This document shows positions 1-5,854 of a DNA stretch of 7,375 nucleotides, piece after piece (position 1 is the stretch's first letter; the number at the start of each line of letters is the position of its first letter). The notes under the pieces were generated by a model, which was given only the letters and a program-made list of their open reading frames with translations, did not search any database and was not told the DNA's origin. Origin of the DNA: Candidatus Moraniibacteriota bacterium (GTDB lineage: Bacteria > Patescibacteriota > Minisyncoccia > Moranbacterales > GCA-2747515); assembly GCA_027069365.1 (NCBI GenBank), contig JALXES010000030.1, positions 1-7,375 of the forward strand, given 5' to 3'. Position numbers and translations under genes: made by a program.

Positions 1-23
1 GTCTTGATGATGTACTGCGTCAT
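1..23 (-). CDS. Possible start of a further gene, cut by the window edge
   Basis: An ATG on the minus strand at 23-21 opens a frame reading MTQYIIKT to the window edge. It lies one codon after the TAG stop of the LOG-family gene and in the same frame, so it could be the next gene of the operon or simply readthrough sequence. There is no Shine-Dalgarno, but that is also true of most genes here. Eight residues are too few to name a product. Confidence 0.3.
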
Positions 24-26
24 TAT

Positions 27-791
27 CTAAGAACGTTTGTAGCGATTGTCCTGCGCCAAGCATGTTGTGATAAACGCCATCGCTTCCTCTGCATCGGCCA
101 CCACGTGAAAGAGGTCCAGGTCTTCTTCACTGATGGCACGCCCTTTTTCATACATCGTGTATCGGATAAACTCTGTCAGTGGCGTCCAGAAGTCCTTGCC
201 GACCAGGATGATCGGCACCGGGGATATCTTTCCGGTTTGCACCAGCGTTAACATCTCAAACAACTCATCCATCGTGCCAAAGCCGCCGGGAAAGAAAATG
301 TAGAACTGCGATGCAAACGAGAGAATGACCTTGCGTGAGAAGAAAAAGTCAAAGCTCTCCGCCTCGTCAATGTAGGGATTGCGCCGTTCGGTCATATGTC
401 CCTTCTGCTCCGGCAGGTTGATGTTAATACCCACCGACGTTCCGCCGGCCTCTTGCGCACCTTTGTTTGCTGCCTCCATGATGCCCGGACCGCCACCGGT
501 AAAGACGGTAAATCCCATCTTTGCCAGAAATCCCGCCAGCTGCTCCGCCTCCCGGTAGACCGCATCATCAAAACCGTTGCGTGCACTCCCAAAAAACGTC
601 ACACTCTTGTCAAACTTCTGCAGGAAGTCATATCCTTTGACAAACTCTGCCGTAATCTTTTGCACGTGCCAGGATGCCTCACCATGCGAGCGCGCATTCA
701 ATAGCAACTCTCGTTGCCGTTCAATCGGTATCGCCACTCTGCGATTATTAAACGTGACCCCGATGTCCTTGGAATTTCTATATTGTGCCAT
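27..791 (-). CDS. LOG-family protein (TIGR00730-type, nucleotide 5'-monophosphate nucleosidase-like)
   Basis: 254-residue Rossmann-fold protein of the LOG (LONELY GUY)/lysine-decarboxylase-like family. Characterised members remove the base from nucleoside 5'-monophosphates; the plant enzymes release active cytokinins this way. Both signatures are present: GGGPGIMEAANKGA at residues 99-112 and the phosphate-binding PGGFGTMDELFE at 168-179, with the usual Arg-Lys pair in FFFSRK (R153, K154). About 60 residues precede the core, as in the longer bacterial subgroup. The true substrate in this organism is unknown. The ATG at 791 lies 33 bp after the transketolase stop in an AT-rich gap with no clear promoter or Shine-Dalgarno, so it is probably co-transcribed with transketolase. 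The family call is secure; older database names such as 'lysine decarboxylase' are not supported by characterised function. Confidence 0.93.
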   Translation of the reverse strand: MAQYRNSKDIGVTFNNRRVAIPIERQRELLLNARSHGEASWHVQKITAEFVKGYDFLQKFDKSVTFFGSARNGFDDAVYREAEQLAGFLAKMGFTVFTGGGPGIMEAANKGAQEAGGTSVGININLPEQKGHMTERRNPYIDEAESFDFFFSRKVILSFASQFYIFFPGGFGTMDELFEMLTLVQTGKISPVPIILVGKDFWTPLTEFIRYTMYEKGRAISEEDLDLFHVVADAEEAMAFITTCLAQDNRYKRS

Positions 792-824
792 TTATCTTTT
801 ACATTATCACGTATTACTTATCTT

Positions 825-2801
825 TCAGTATACCACTTCTCGTACTGTGTGCACAATTGCTGCAGCGTCAATCTCTTCGTACGCGAGCAACTGCGCCGGC
901 GTGCCGCTGCGCGGTGCCTTGCGCACGCACAAGTGTGTGCGCTTCGTTGCCATGCCACTGAGCGCCGCACACACCGCCGCACCCAAGCCACCACCGGCAT
1001 GGTGATCCTCCACCACAATCACATGCGCTGTTTCTCGCGCCGCAGCACGCACGGTTGCACCATCCAGCGGGCGCACACTGTAGCAGTCAATCACGCGCAC
1101 ATTGATGCCTTCGTGCGCAAGAGTGTCTGCCGCCTCCAGGGCCTCATGGACGGTGATGCCCGCCGCGATGATACTTGCGACATCATGCGCCGACGTGCGC
1201 AGCGTATGACTGCCGCCCACCTCAAACACAGCGTCCGCACCGTAGAGCACCGGGAGCGCGGCACGCGTCGTGCGCACATAGGAAATACCCGGCGCACGGT
1301 ACGCAAGCATTGTGAGGTGTGCTGTGCTTGTCGCATCGGCCGGGTAGAGGATGATGCTCTCGCGCAGAGCCCCAAACAGCGCCATATCCTCCAGTCCCAT
1401 TTGACTTGCTCCATCCGCACCGATGGAAACACCGGCGTGTGAGCCAACAAACGTTATCGGGACGTCGGCGTACTGCGCCATGCGGATTTGATCTGCCGCA
1501 CGCGTCAAGAACGCCGCAAATGTGGACACAAACGGTCGCAATCCGCGCCGCGCCATCCCTACCGCTACACTTGCCATATTTTGCTCGGCGATGAACATTT
1601 CATAAAACTGTGCCGGCGTATACTCCTTGACTGCCGCCGCCTTGGTGGAATTGCTCGTCTCCGCATCCAGTGCCACCACACGTTCATCCGCGCGCGCAAG
1701 CGCCGCAAGTGTCTCTCCGTACGCCACGCGCGGTGCAACTTCTTGCCCTACTGTATATGTGGGTAGTGCAATACCTTCTGACGCCAGTCTATCAACGTCA
1801 TTGCGAGAAGGTGCTACGCACGGCGCAGCACCGACGACGCAATCTTGTGCTTCGTTGGCTAAGATTGCTTCGTCACAGCAGTGCTTGCGCACCGCTGCTC
1901 CTCGCAATGACGATGTATCATCGCCACTCTCACCCGCTTCCGGCACTGCCAGCGTCCCGCGCGCCGCACGGTCCACTACACCAATCTCCGCACGCGCACG
2001 CACCAATTCCTCCGGTGTCAACGCTCTGCCGTGCCACCCCTGCGCATCTTCCAAAAATGACACGCCATGCCCTTTAATCGTCCGAGCGATAATCACAACC
2101 GGCTGCTCATCACTGGCAAGCGCGCGCATATACGCCGCGGCCAGGGCATCACTGTCGTGGCCATCCACCACTTCCGCGCGCCAGCCAAACGCTTCCGCGC
2201 GACGACGGTAGGTTTCCGTATCATGCCCCAGCATCGTTGCGCCACGCTGCCCCAGCCGATTGACATCCACAATCGCCACCAGGTGATTGAGGTGATTGTG
2301 CGCCGCAAGCGCCATCGCCTCCCAGACTTGTCCTTCCGCCATCTCACTGTCCCCCAAGAGCACAAATACACGCGCGTCGGAACCTTGCGCACGCAGTGAA
2401 AGTGCTTCGCCCACGCCGACGGAGAGTCCCTGCCCCAGCGAGCCGGTTGGTACTTCCGTCAGCGCGAACCGCCGCGTCGGGTGTCCCTCCAGAGGGCTGT
2501 CAAAACGCCGCAGCGTCATCAGTTCGTGTTCCTCCAGCACACCGGCTGCCGCCCACAGCGCGTAGTACAGCGGCGCCGCGTGCCCCTTGGAAAAAATCAG
2601 CCGGTCATTTGCCGGATTGTCCGGTTGCGCCGGGTCAAAGTGGAAGAATGCTTTGTTCTGCTCCCACCGACCAAACAGCAGCACGCTCATCGCCTCCACT
2701 GCCGAGAGTGACGACGTCGGGTGTCCGCTCCCGGCCGCCGTCGTCATTTCCACAATCCACGTGCGTAGGAGCCTCTGAATGTCTGCAAGATTGTGTGTCA
2801 T
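825..2801 (-). CDS. tkt: Transketolase, single-chain, with repeat-derived linker insertion
   Basis: Thiamine-diphosphate enzyme that moves two-carbon ketol units between sugar phosphates in the non-oxidative pentose phosphate pathway. The 658 residues hold both halves. In the N-terminal PP domain I see AAGSGHPTS (22-30), SKGHAAP (71-77), GSLGQGL (120-126), the cofactor motif GDSE (150-153) with DVNRLGQ (179-185), and TIKGHG (241-246). The pyrimidine-binding domain has AEQN with the expected catalytic Glu406, STFAAFLTRAADQIRMA (426-442), and SHAGVSIGADGASQMGLED (454-472). A C-terminal domain follows from about 525. These motifs match the human-type enzyme more closely than the E. coli type. 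Human transketolase is 623 residues; the extra length here is residues 297-336, encoded by a palindromic repeat inserted between the two catalytic domains. No catalytic motif is disturbed and the frame is open. The ATG at 2801 has no Shine-Dalgarno and lies about 24 nt after the predicted transcription start. It heads the operon with the LOG-family gene. Confidence 0.96.
   Translation of the reverse strand: MTHNLADIQRLLRTWIVEMTTAAGSGHPTSSLSAVEAMSVLLFGRWEQNKAFFHFDPAQPDNPANDRLIFSKGHAAPLYYALWAAAGVLEEHELMTLRRFDSPLEGHPTRRFALTEVPTGSLGQGLSVGVGEALSLRAQGSDARVFVLLGDSEMAEGQVWEAMALAAHNHLNHLVAIVDVNRLGQRGATMLGHDTETYRRRAEAFGWRAEVVDGHDSDALAAAYMRALASDEQPVVIIARTIKGHGVSFLEDAQGWHGRALTPEELVRARAEIGVVDRAARGTLAVPEAGESGDDTSSLRGAAVRKHCCDEAILANEAQDCVVGAAPCVAPSRNDVDRLASEGIALPTYTVGQEVAPRVAYGETLAALARADERVVALDAETSNSTKAAAVKEYTPAQFYEMFIAEQNMASVAVGMARRGLRPFVSTFAAFLTRAADQIRMAQYADVPITFVGSHAGVSIGADGASQMGLEDMALFGALRESIILYPADATSTAHLTMLAYRAPGISYVRTTRAALPVLYGADAVFEVGGSHTLRTSAHDVASIIAAGITVHEALEAADTLAHEGINVRVIDCYSVRPLDGATVRAAARETAHVIVVEDHHAGGGLGAAVCAALSGMATKRTHLCVRKAPRSGTPAQLLAYEEIDAAAIVHTVREVVY
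1796..1912 (-). repeat. Palindromic repeat element inserted in frame in transketolase
   Basis: A 117-bp element bounded by a perfect 12-bp inverted repeat, CGTCATTGCGAG at 1796-1807 and CTCGCAATGACG at 1901-1912. Inside are three further hairpins: GGTGCT/AGCACC (1810-1815 with 1827-1832), a 14-bp pair with one mismatch (1833-1846 with 1861-1874), and AGCAG/CTGCT (1877-1881 with 1895-1899). The whole can fold as a cloverleaf. Its length is exactly 39 codons and it encodes transketolase residues 297-336 without a stop. Terminal sequences of this kind (TCATTGCGAG...GCAATCT...) belong to small non-autonomous repeats known to me from several bacteria, including Rickettsia-type palindromic elements; assignment to a named family is inference. 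No exact target duplication is evident; a TATCA occurs on both sides (1790-1794 and 1916-1920) at unequal distances from the ends. Confidence 0.88.
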
Positions 2802-2831
2802 GTTTGTGTGTTAGTTTTGTGTGTCACTTCC

Positions 2832-2862
2832 ATCATACCACGAAATCCATCACGTGGCTCAA
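2832..2862 (-). promoter_or_regulatory. Promoter of the transketolase operon
   Basis: On the minus strand there is an extended -10, TGGTATGAT, with the hexamer at 2837-2832, and a partial -35, TTGAGC, at 2862-2857, 19 bp upstream. The predicted start is near 2825, leaving a leader of about 24 nt rich in ACACA before the ATG at 2801. The -35 overlaps the T-tract of the preceding terminator, so the operon boundary is compact. The long spacer is offset by the TGn extension. Confidence 0.6.
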
Positions 2863-2892
2863 ACAAAAACAGCCCCAAACAGTCTGTTGGGG
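2861..2892 (-). terminator. Rho-independent terminator after the kinase gene
   Basis: Reading the minus strand, CCCCAACAG (2892-2884) pairs with CTGTTTGGGG (2882-2873), with one bulged T, followed by CTGTTTTTGTTTG. It lies 35 bp after the stop of the small kinase gene and closes the secE-nusG-rplK-rplA-kinase unit. The interrupted T-tract makes it only moderately strong. Confidence 0.75.
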
Positions 2893-2927
2893 ATGCTTTT
2901 ACCATCAAGTCTATCTGGGCGCAACGC

Positions 2928-3506
2928 TTACTCTTCTGATACTTTGGAACGACCATGCTCGCGCATGACGGCGTCCACGGCACTCAGCAAATCTTCCAGC
3001 GTGCCGTCGTTGTGGATGGTGACATCCGCGCGCGCGCCGATGGCCGGCACGTGGCGCTCCGTTTCGGTCGTTTCCTCAAAGTGCTTAAACGCCTCAAGCG
3101 TCTGATTGTCATCGGACTTCTCGTACCGCGCCGTTGTGCGCTCCCAGCGCAGTTTCTGGTCAGCAGTGACATAGATGATGATGCTGCCGGGAATGTTGTG
3201 CACAAATGTTTCATCCACCGGCATGCGCAAACCATTCACAACAATTAGGTCGCTCGTGGACTGCGCAATGTGCCGCGCAAGCGCTTTGTGCAGCACGTCC
3301 TCACCAAAGCGCTCCTTGAACGCCAGGTAGAGCCACGCTTGGTCCGCCTTGGACGGGTTGTCAAAAAACAGCCGCAGCGACTTCTTGATGGGGTCACTGA
3401 AGCGCGTGAGCTCCGCGCCGTAAGTGTCGCGCAGGTACGCCGCAACAGTATCCTTGCCACTCCCGGTCTCCCCCACAAGCCCGATAACGAATGTGTTGTT
3501 TTTCAT
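2928..3506 (-). CDS. P-loop nucleotide kinase (dephospho-CoA kinase/dNMP kinase-like)
   Basis: 192 residues when started at the ATG at 3506. The Walker A motif GETGSGKDT lies at residues 12-20, directly after a hydrophobic strand (FVIGLVG), as in small nucleotide and dephospho-CoA kinases. Other typical features are FSDPIKK near residue 36, the strand-end DLIVVNGLRMP near 90, and a lid-like stretch LRWERTTARYEK with several arginines that could contact phosphates. These show a P-loop phosphotransferase; the substrate cannot be fixed from sequence and I do not assign coaE. A GTG 18 bp upstream would add MGNTEL; I prefer the ATG because MKNNTFVIGL places the first beta strand at the terminus, as usual. 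It starts 64 bp after rplA with no Shine-Dalgarno or promoter seen, so it is probably the last gene of that operon. Confidence 0.8.
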   Translation of the reverse strand: MKNNTFVIGLVGETGSGKDTVAAYLRDTYGAELTRFSDPIKKSLRLFFDNPSKADQAWLYLAFKERFGEDVLHKALARHIAQSTSDLIVVNGLRMPVDETFVHNIPGSIIIYVTADQKLRWERTTARYEKSDDNQTLEAFKHFEETTETERHVPAIGARADVTIHNDGTLEDLLSAVDAVMREHGRSKVSEE

Positions 3507-3570
3507 AAGTTCTGTGTTCCCCACACAAAAAGCGTGATGACCACGCTCCTTGGTGCAGCAACATCACGTG

Positions 3571-4257
3571 TTACTTTTTGAACGTCGTTACAGCGGGCCC
3601 CATTGTAGAGCACACGGCAATCGCTTTGACCAGCGCGCCCTTAAACCCTGCCGGACGTGCCGCCTCAATCGCCGCAAGCAGTGCCTCATAGTTTTCCACA
3701 AGCTGTTCTGTGTCAAACGACACCTTGCCGATTGCTTGATGAACAACGCCTGTCTTGTCGTTGCGGAAATCCACTTTTCCCTTCTTGAGTCCTTCCACGA
3801 CTGACGCCACATTTGTTGTCACTGTCTCCGCCTTTGGATTTGGCATCATACCGCGCGGCCCGAGGATGCGCGCAACTTGCGCCAGTTTTGGCATCATCTC
3901 CGGCGTTGCCACAATGACATCCACATCGCCAATAACTTTCCCTTCCTTGATTTGCGCAATCAGCTCTTCCCCGCCAACAATCTCCGCACCGGCGTCGTTT
4001 GCCTCTTGCTGCTTTGTGTCAGTGATTACTGCCACGCGCACACTCTTGCCGGTGCCATGTGGCAGCGCCACCGTCGCACGCACCTGCTGGTCGCCCTTGC
4101 GCGCGTCAATCGCCAAGTCAATGTGCACTTCCACCGACTCGTCAAACTTTGCTGTCGCCAGCTCCTTGATGAGCGCCATCGCCTCTGCCGGCGTGTAGAC
4201 CTTTGTCTTGTCCACCTGTGCAACTGCTGCACGAAATCGCTTTGATGTCTTTGCCAT
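3571..4257 (-). CDS. rplA: 50S ribosomal protein L1
   Basis: 228 residues, the standard bacterial length. L1 forms the mobile L1 stalk of the 50S subunit by binding 23S rRNA helices 76-78 and helps deacylated tRNA leave the E site; in many bacteria it also represses its own mRNA. Visible hallmarks are MAKTSKRF at the start, VHIDLAIDARKGDQQVR (44-60), the L1 signature GPRGMMPNPKAETV (133-146), and STMGPAV near the C-terminus (217-223). The ATG at 4257 follows rplK by 65 bp, and that gap can fold into an L1-binding-site mimic ending about ten bases before the start. No Shine-Dalgarno is present. rplJ and rplL, which usually follow, are absent. Confidence 0.98.
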   Translation of the reverse strand: MAKTSKRFRAAVAQVDKTKVYTPAEAMALIKELATAKFDESVEVHIDLAIDARKGDQQVRATVALPHGTGKSVRVAVITDTKQQEANDAGAEIVGGEELIAQIKEGKVIGDVDVIVATPEMMPKLAQVARILGPRGMMPNPKAETVTTNVASVVEGLKKGKVDFRNDKTGVVHQAIGKVSFDTEQLVENYEALLAAIEAARPAGFKGALVKAIAVCSTMGPAVTTFKK

Positions 4258-4266
4258 AGTATTGTG

Positions 4267-4311
4267 TGTGGTTCAACCGCACAGCCACTGTCTGCGGCAC
4301 GTGCTCCCACA
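4267..4311 (-). promoter_or_regulatory. Putative L1-binding operator in the rplA leader
   Basis: The minus-strand RNA can pair UGUGG (4311-4307) with CCACA (4271-4267). Inside lies GA on the 5' side opposite seven bases (GGUUGAA, 4278-4272), then GCAC (4304-4301) with GUGC (4282-4279), capped by a GCC/GGC hairpin. 23S rRNA helix 76-77, the L1 target, has the same arrangement, GGUGG-GA-GGC...AUA-CCACC. The 3' strand of the outer stem ends nine bases before the rplA ATG, so bound L1 would block initiation. The function is inferred from this mimicry and from known L1 autoregulation. Confidence 0.65.
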
Positions 4312-4322
4312 AATTATCTTAA

Positions 4323-4748
4323 TTATTCTTCTACTGTGATGCCCATGGACCGTGCCGTTCCCTTCACAATCTCCATTGCACCTTCCACTGTCATTGCGTT
4401 GAGGTCCTCCATCTTTGTCTCAGCAATCTCCTTGACCTGGTCCAGCGTTACCGTACCCACCTTATCCTTCAGTGGGTTGCCGGCGCCTTTCTTTGTGCCC
4501 GCTGCTTTCTTGAGCAGTTCTGCTGCCGGCGGCGTCTTCATGACGAAGTCAAACGAGTGGTCCTCATAGACCGTAATCTCTACAGGGATGACATCGCCCA
4601 TCTTGTCCTTGGTCTTGTCATTGAACTGTGTGCAGAAGTCTTGGATATTCAATCCGTGCTGCCCCAGTGCCGGGCCAACCGGCGGTGCAGGGTTTGCTTG
4701 CCCCGCTTTGATTTGCAACTTGATGAGTGCCTTTACTTTCTTTGCCAT
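4323..4748 (-). CDS. rplK: 50S ribosomal protein L11
   Basis: 141 residues, the usual size. L11 binds the GTPase-associated centre of 23S rRNA at the base of the L7/L12 stalk and takes part in factor binding and the stringent response. The N-terminal domain shows [20 protein letters not shown] (10-29) with the proline-rich linker region, then GLNIQDFC (32-39); the RNA-binding C-terminal domain includes [14 protein letters not shown] (71-84) and the terminal signature MEDLNA...GTARSMGI. A longer reading from 4799 would add 17 residues ([10 protein letters not shown]...) that fit no L11; the ATG at 4748 gives the canonical [12 protein letters not shown], and the extra stretch overlaps the putative L1 operator. 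It starts 88 bp after nusG, without a Shine-Dalgarno. Confidence 0.98.
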   Translation of the reverse strand: MAKKVKALIKLQIKAGQANPAPPVGPALGQHGLNIQDFCTQFNDKTKDKMGDVIPVEITVYEDHSFDFVMKTPPAAELLKKAAGTKKGAGNPLKDKVGTVTLDQVKEIAETKMEDLNAMTVEGAMEIVKGTARSMGITVEE

Positions 4749-4757
4749 AGTGTTGTG

Positions 4758-4800
4758 TGTGGTACATACGCATCGCTGCTGCACAGCGTCTGCTCCCACA
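4758..4800 (-). promoter_or_regulatory. Putative L1-binding operator in the rplK leader
   Basis: The RNA can pair UGUGG (4800-4796) with CCACA (4762-4758). Inside is GA on the 5' side against seven bases (GUAUGUA, 4769-4763), then GCA (4793-4791) with UGC (4772-4770), capped by a five-pair hairpin CGCUG/CAGCG (4788-4784 with 4778-4774). The architecture is the same as in the rplA leader and resembles the L1 site of 23S rRNA, including the string GUGGGAG and the closing UACCAC. In E. coli the L1 operator lies ahead of rplK, so this location is the expected one. The function here is inferred. Confidence 0.7.
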
Positions 4801-4836
4801 GATTAATATTAATACCTCATAACTATACCTGAGTAC

Positions 4837-5382
4837 CTAGAGTTTTGCAACTTGCAAGAAGTCCACTTCCACCGGTGTCTCACGCCCAAACATGGAAACC
4901 ATCACCTTAATCTTGCCGCGCTCCTTGTCAATTCCCTTCACCTTGCCATCAAAATCCTTGAACGGCCCGTCAATGATTTTGACAACTTCACCCTTTGTGA
5001 AGTCTGCGGTATGCTTTGGTGCATCCACGCCCATGCGCTTCTTGATGTCCGCGATTTCTGCCGGATCCACCGGTGTTGGCGTCGTCCCCAGTCCGATAAA
5101 GCCCGTGACATTCGGCGTGTTGCGCACGACATACCACGACGCATCCGTCACAATCATGTTGACCAGTACATAGCCCGGATAGATGCGCTCCTCTACCGTC
5201 ACGCGCTTGCCGCCCTTAATCTTGACCTTCTTCTCGGTTGGCACGATGACATCAAAGATATAATCCTGCATATCCATGGACTCAATACGCTGCAACAGAT
5301 TGCGCTTGACGTTGTCTTCGTATCCGGAGTACGTATGGATGACATACCATGCGCGCCCGTGGTGTTGTGATTGTTTTGCCAT
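4837..5382 (-). CDS. nusG: Transcription termination/antitermination factor NusG
   Basis: 181 residues when started at the ATG at 5382. NusG binds the RNA polymerase clamp through its NGN domain and couples transcription to Rho or to the ribosome through its KOW domain. The NGN domain begins at AWYVIHTYSGYEDNVKRNL (11-29) and includes EERIYPGYVLVNM (64-76) and VTGFIG (92-97). The KOW domain covers roughly 127-181, with F-KGEVVKIIDGPFKDFDG and the closing TPVEVDFLQVAKL. A TTG nine bases upstream (5391) is possible but the ATG gives the normal MAK start. A partial GAGAG five bases or so upstream is the only Shine-Dalgarno-like sequence. It follows secE by 24 bp, the classic secE-nusG pair. Confidence 0.97.
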   Translation of the reverse strand: MAKQSQHHGRAWYVIHTYSGYEDNVKRNLLQRIESMDMQDYIFDVIVPTEKKVKIKGGKRVTVEERIYPGYVLVNMIVTDASWYVVRNTPNVTGFIGLGTTPTPVDPAEIADIKKRMGVDAPKHTADFTKGEVVKIIDGPFKDFDGKVKGIDKERGKIKVMVSMFGRETPVEVDFLQVAKL

Positions 5383-5406
5383 GACTCTCAAAAATTAATG
5401 CTAACC

Positions 5407-5586
5407 CTACACGAATTGCTTCAGCAGCATGCCAAAGAACGCATCCAGCGCGCCAAGGTAGATTGCCACCACAATACTAATCGCCACCACCAGGAGCGAG
5501 TAGCGCATGGTCTGCGCCTTGGTCGGCCATTGCACCTTGTGCAATTCCTGCTTTACCTCAAATAAAAACTGGAGTGGATTTTTCAT
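5407..5586 (-). CDS. secE: Preprotein translocase subunit SecE
   Basis: A 59-codon gene, ATG at 5586 and TAG at 5409-5407. SecE clamps and stabilises SecY in the membrane translocon. The product has the hallmark amphipathic segment FEVKQELHKVQWPTKAQTM (residues 9-27, key E-L-KV-WP-T) followed by one transmembrane helix (about 30-47, LLVVAISIVVAIYLGALD) and a short polar tail ending FGMLLKQFV. This is the minimal single-span form common outside the enterics. It directly precedes nusG, which fixes the identity. No Shine-Dalgarno precedes the ATG. Confidence 0.95.
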   Translation of the reverse strand: MKNPLQFLFEVKQELHKVQWPTKAQTMRYSLLVVAISIVVAIYLGALDAFFGMLLKQFV

Positions 5587-5637
5587 GTGTGCATGGTTGT
5601 AAGAATAACGGTGGGGACACTGACGCTTCCCCTCTTT

Positions 5638-5659
5638 AAAAAAGCCCCCGCGGGCTTTT
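5638..5659 (-). terminator. Hairpin with U-tract at the 5' end of the secE-operon transcript
   Basis: On the minus strand AAAAGCCC (5659-5652) pairs with GGGCTTTT (5647-5640) around a GCGG loop, followed by a run of six T (5643-5638). It has the form of a rho-independent terminator but sits between the predicted secE promoter and secE, only about 5-25 nt after the predicted start. It may act as a second terminator behind SPFH, as an attenuator, or as a 5' stabilising hairpin. The sequence does not decide between these. Confidence 0.6.
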
Positions 5660-5670
5660 CATCTACCTCC

Positions 5671-5699
5671 ACACTACCCCCAAAGACGTTTCCTGTCAA
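5671..5699 (-). promoter_or_regulatory. Promoter of the secE-nusG-rplK-rplA-kinase operon
   Basis: Perfect -35 TTGACA (5699-5694), 17-bp spacer and -10 TAGTGT (5676-5671), reading towards secE. It lies between the SPFH terminator and secE, and I see no better promoter in the 268-bp gap 5587-5854. The rest of that gap holds no tRNA or gene that I recognise. Confidence 0.65.
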
Positions 5700-5797
5700 G
5701 GCGCGGCCCGTGTGCATCATCAGATTTGCGCTCACTTCTTTTGTTAATTTTGCGTTAACGTTTGGTTATCTGAAACCCCAGTCTAGGCATGAAACAC

Positions 5798-5826
5798 AAA
5801 AAAGTCCCGTGTGCAATGCACACGGG
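5798..5826 (-). terminator. Rho-independent terminator after the SPFH gene
   Basis: A perfect 9-bp stem, CCCGTGTGC (5826-5818) with GCACACGGG (5814-5806), closes a 3-nt loop and is followed on the minus strand by AC and TTTTTT (5803-5798). It begins 28 bp after the SPFH stop codon, the normal position for a strong intrinsic terminator. Confidence 0.88.
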
Positions 5827-5854
5827 CAATAATAAAAACATCTCCAATTTGACT

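Noticed and set aside
714..1442. 242-codon open frame on the plus strand
   Set aside because: It lies antisense to transketolase and the LOG gene, is rich in Arg, His and Cys with no recognisable motif, and is explained by the GC-rich codon bias of the real gene on the other strand.
1796..1912. A frameshift or CRISPR-like explanation for the repeat in transketolase
   Set aside because: The frame is continuous on both sides, the length is a multiple of three, and there is a single palindrome and no repeat-spacer series.
1627..2211. 194-codon open frame on the plus strand
   Set aside because: It is a low-complexity Ala/Ser/Arg reading opposite the well-supported transketolase motifs, with no family resemblance.
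2396..2968. 190-codon open frame on the plus strand
   Set aside because: It runs across the transketolase start, promoter and terminator and lacks any motif; it is a shadow.
3507..3570. A third L1 operator ahead of the kinase
   Set aside because: GUGUGGGG occurs, but there is no matching CCACA strand or GA/seven-base internal loop, only a short UGUGU/ACACA hairpin.
5660..5800. A tRNA or small RNA gene upstream of secE, where tRNA-Trp often lies
   Set aside because: No acceptor stem, T-loop GTTCRA or anticodon arm could be found on either strand.
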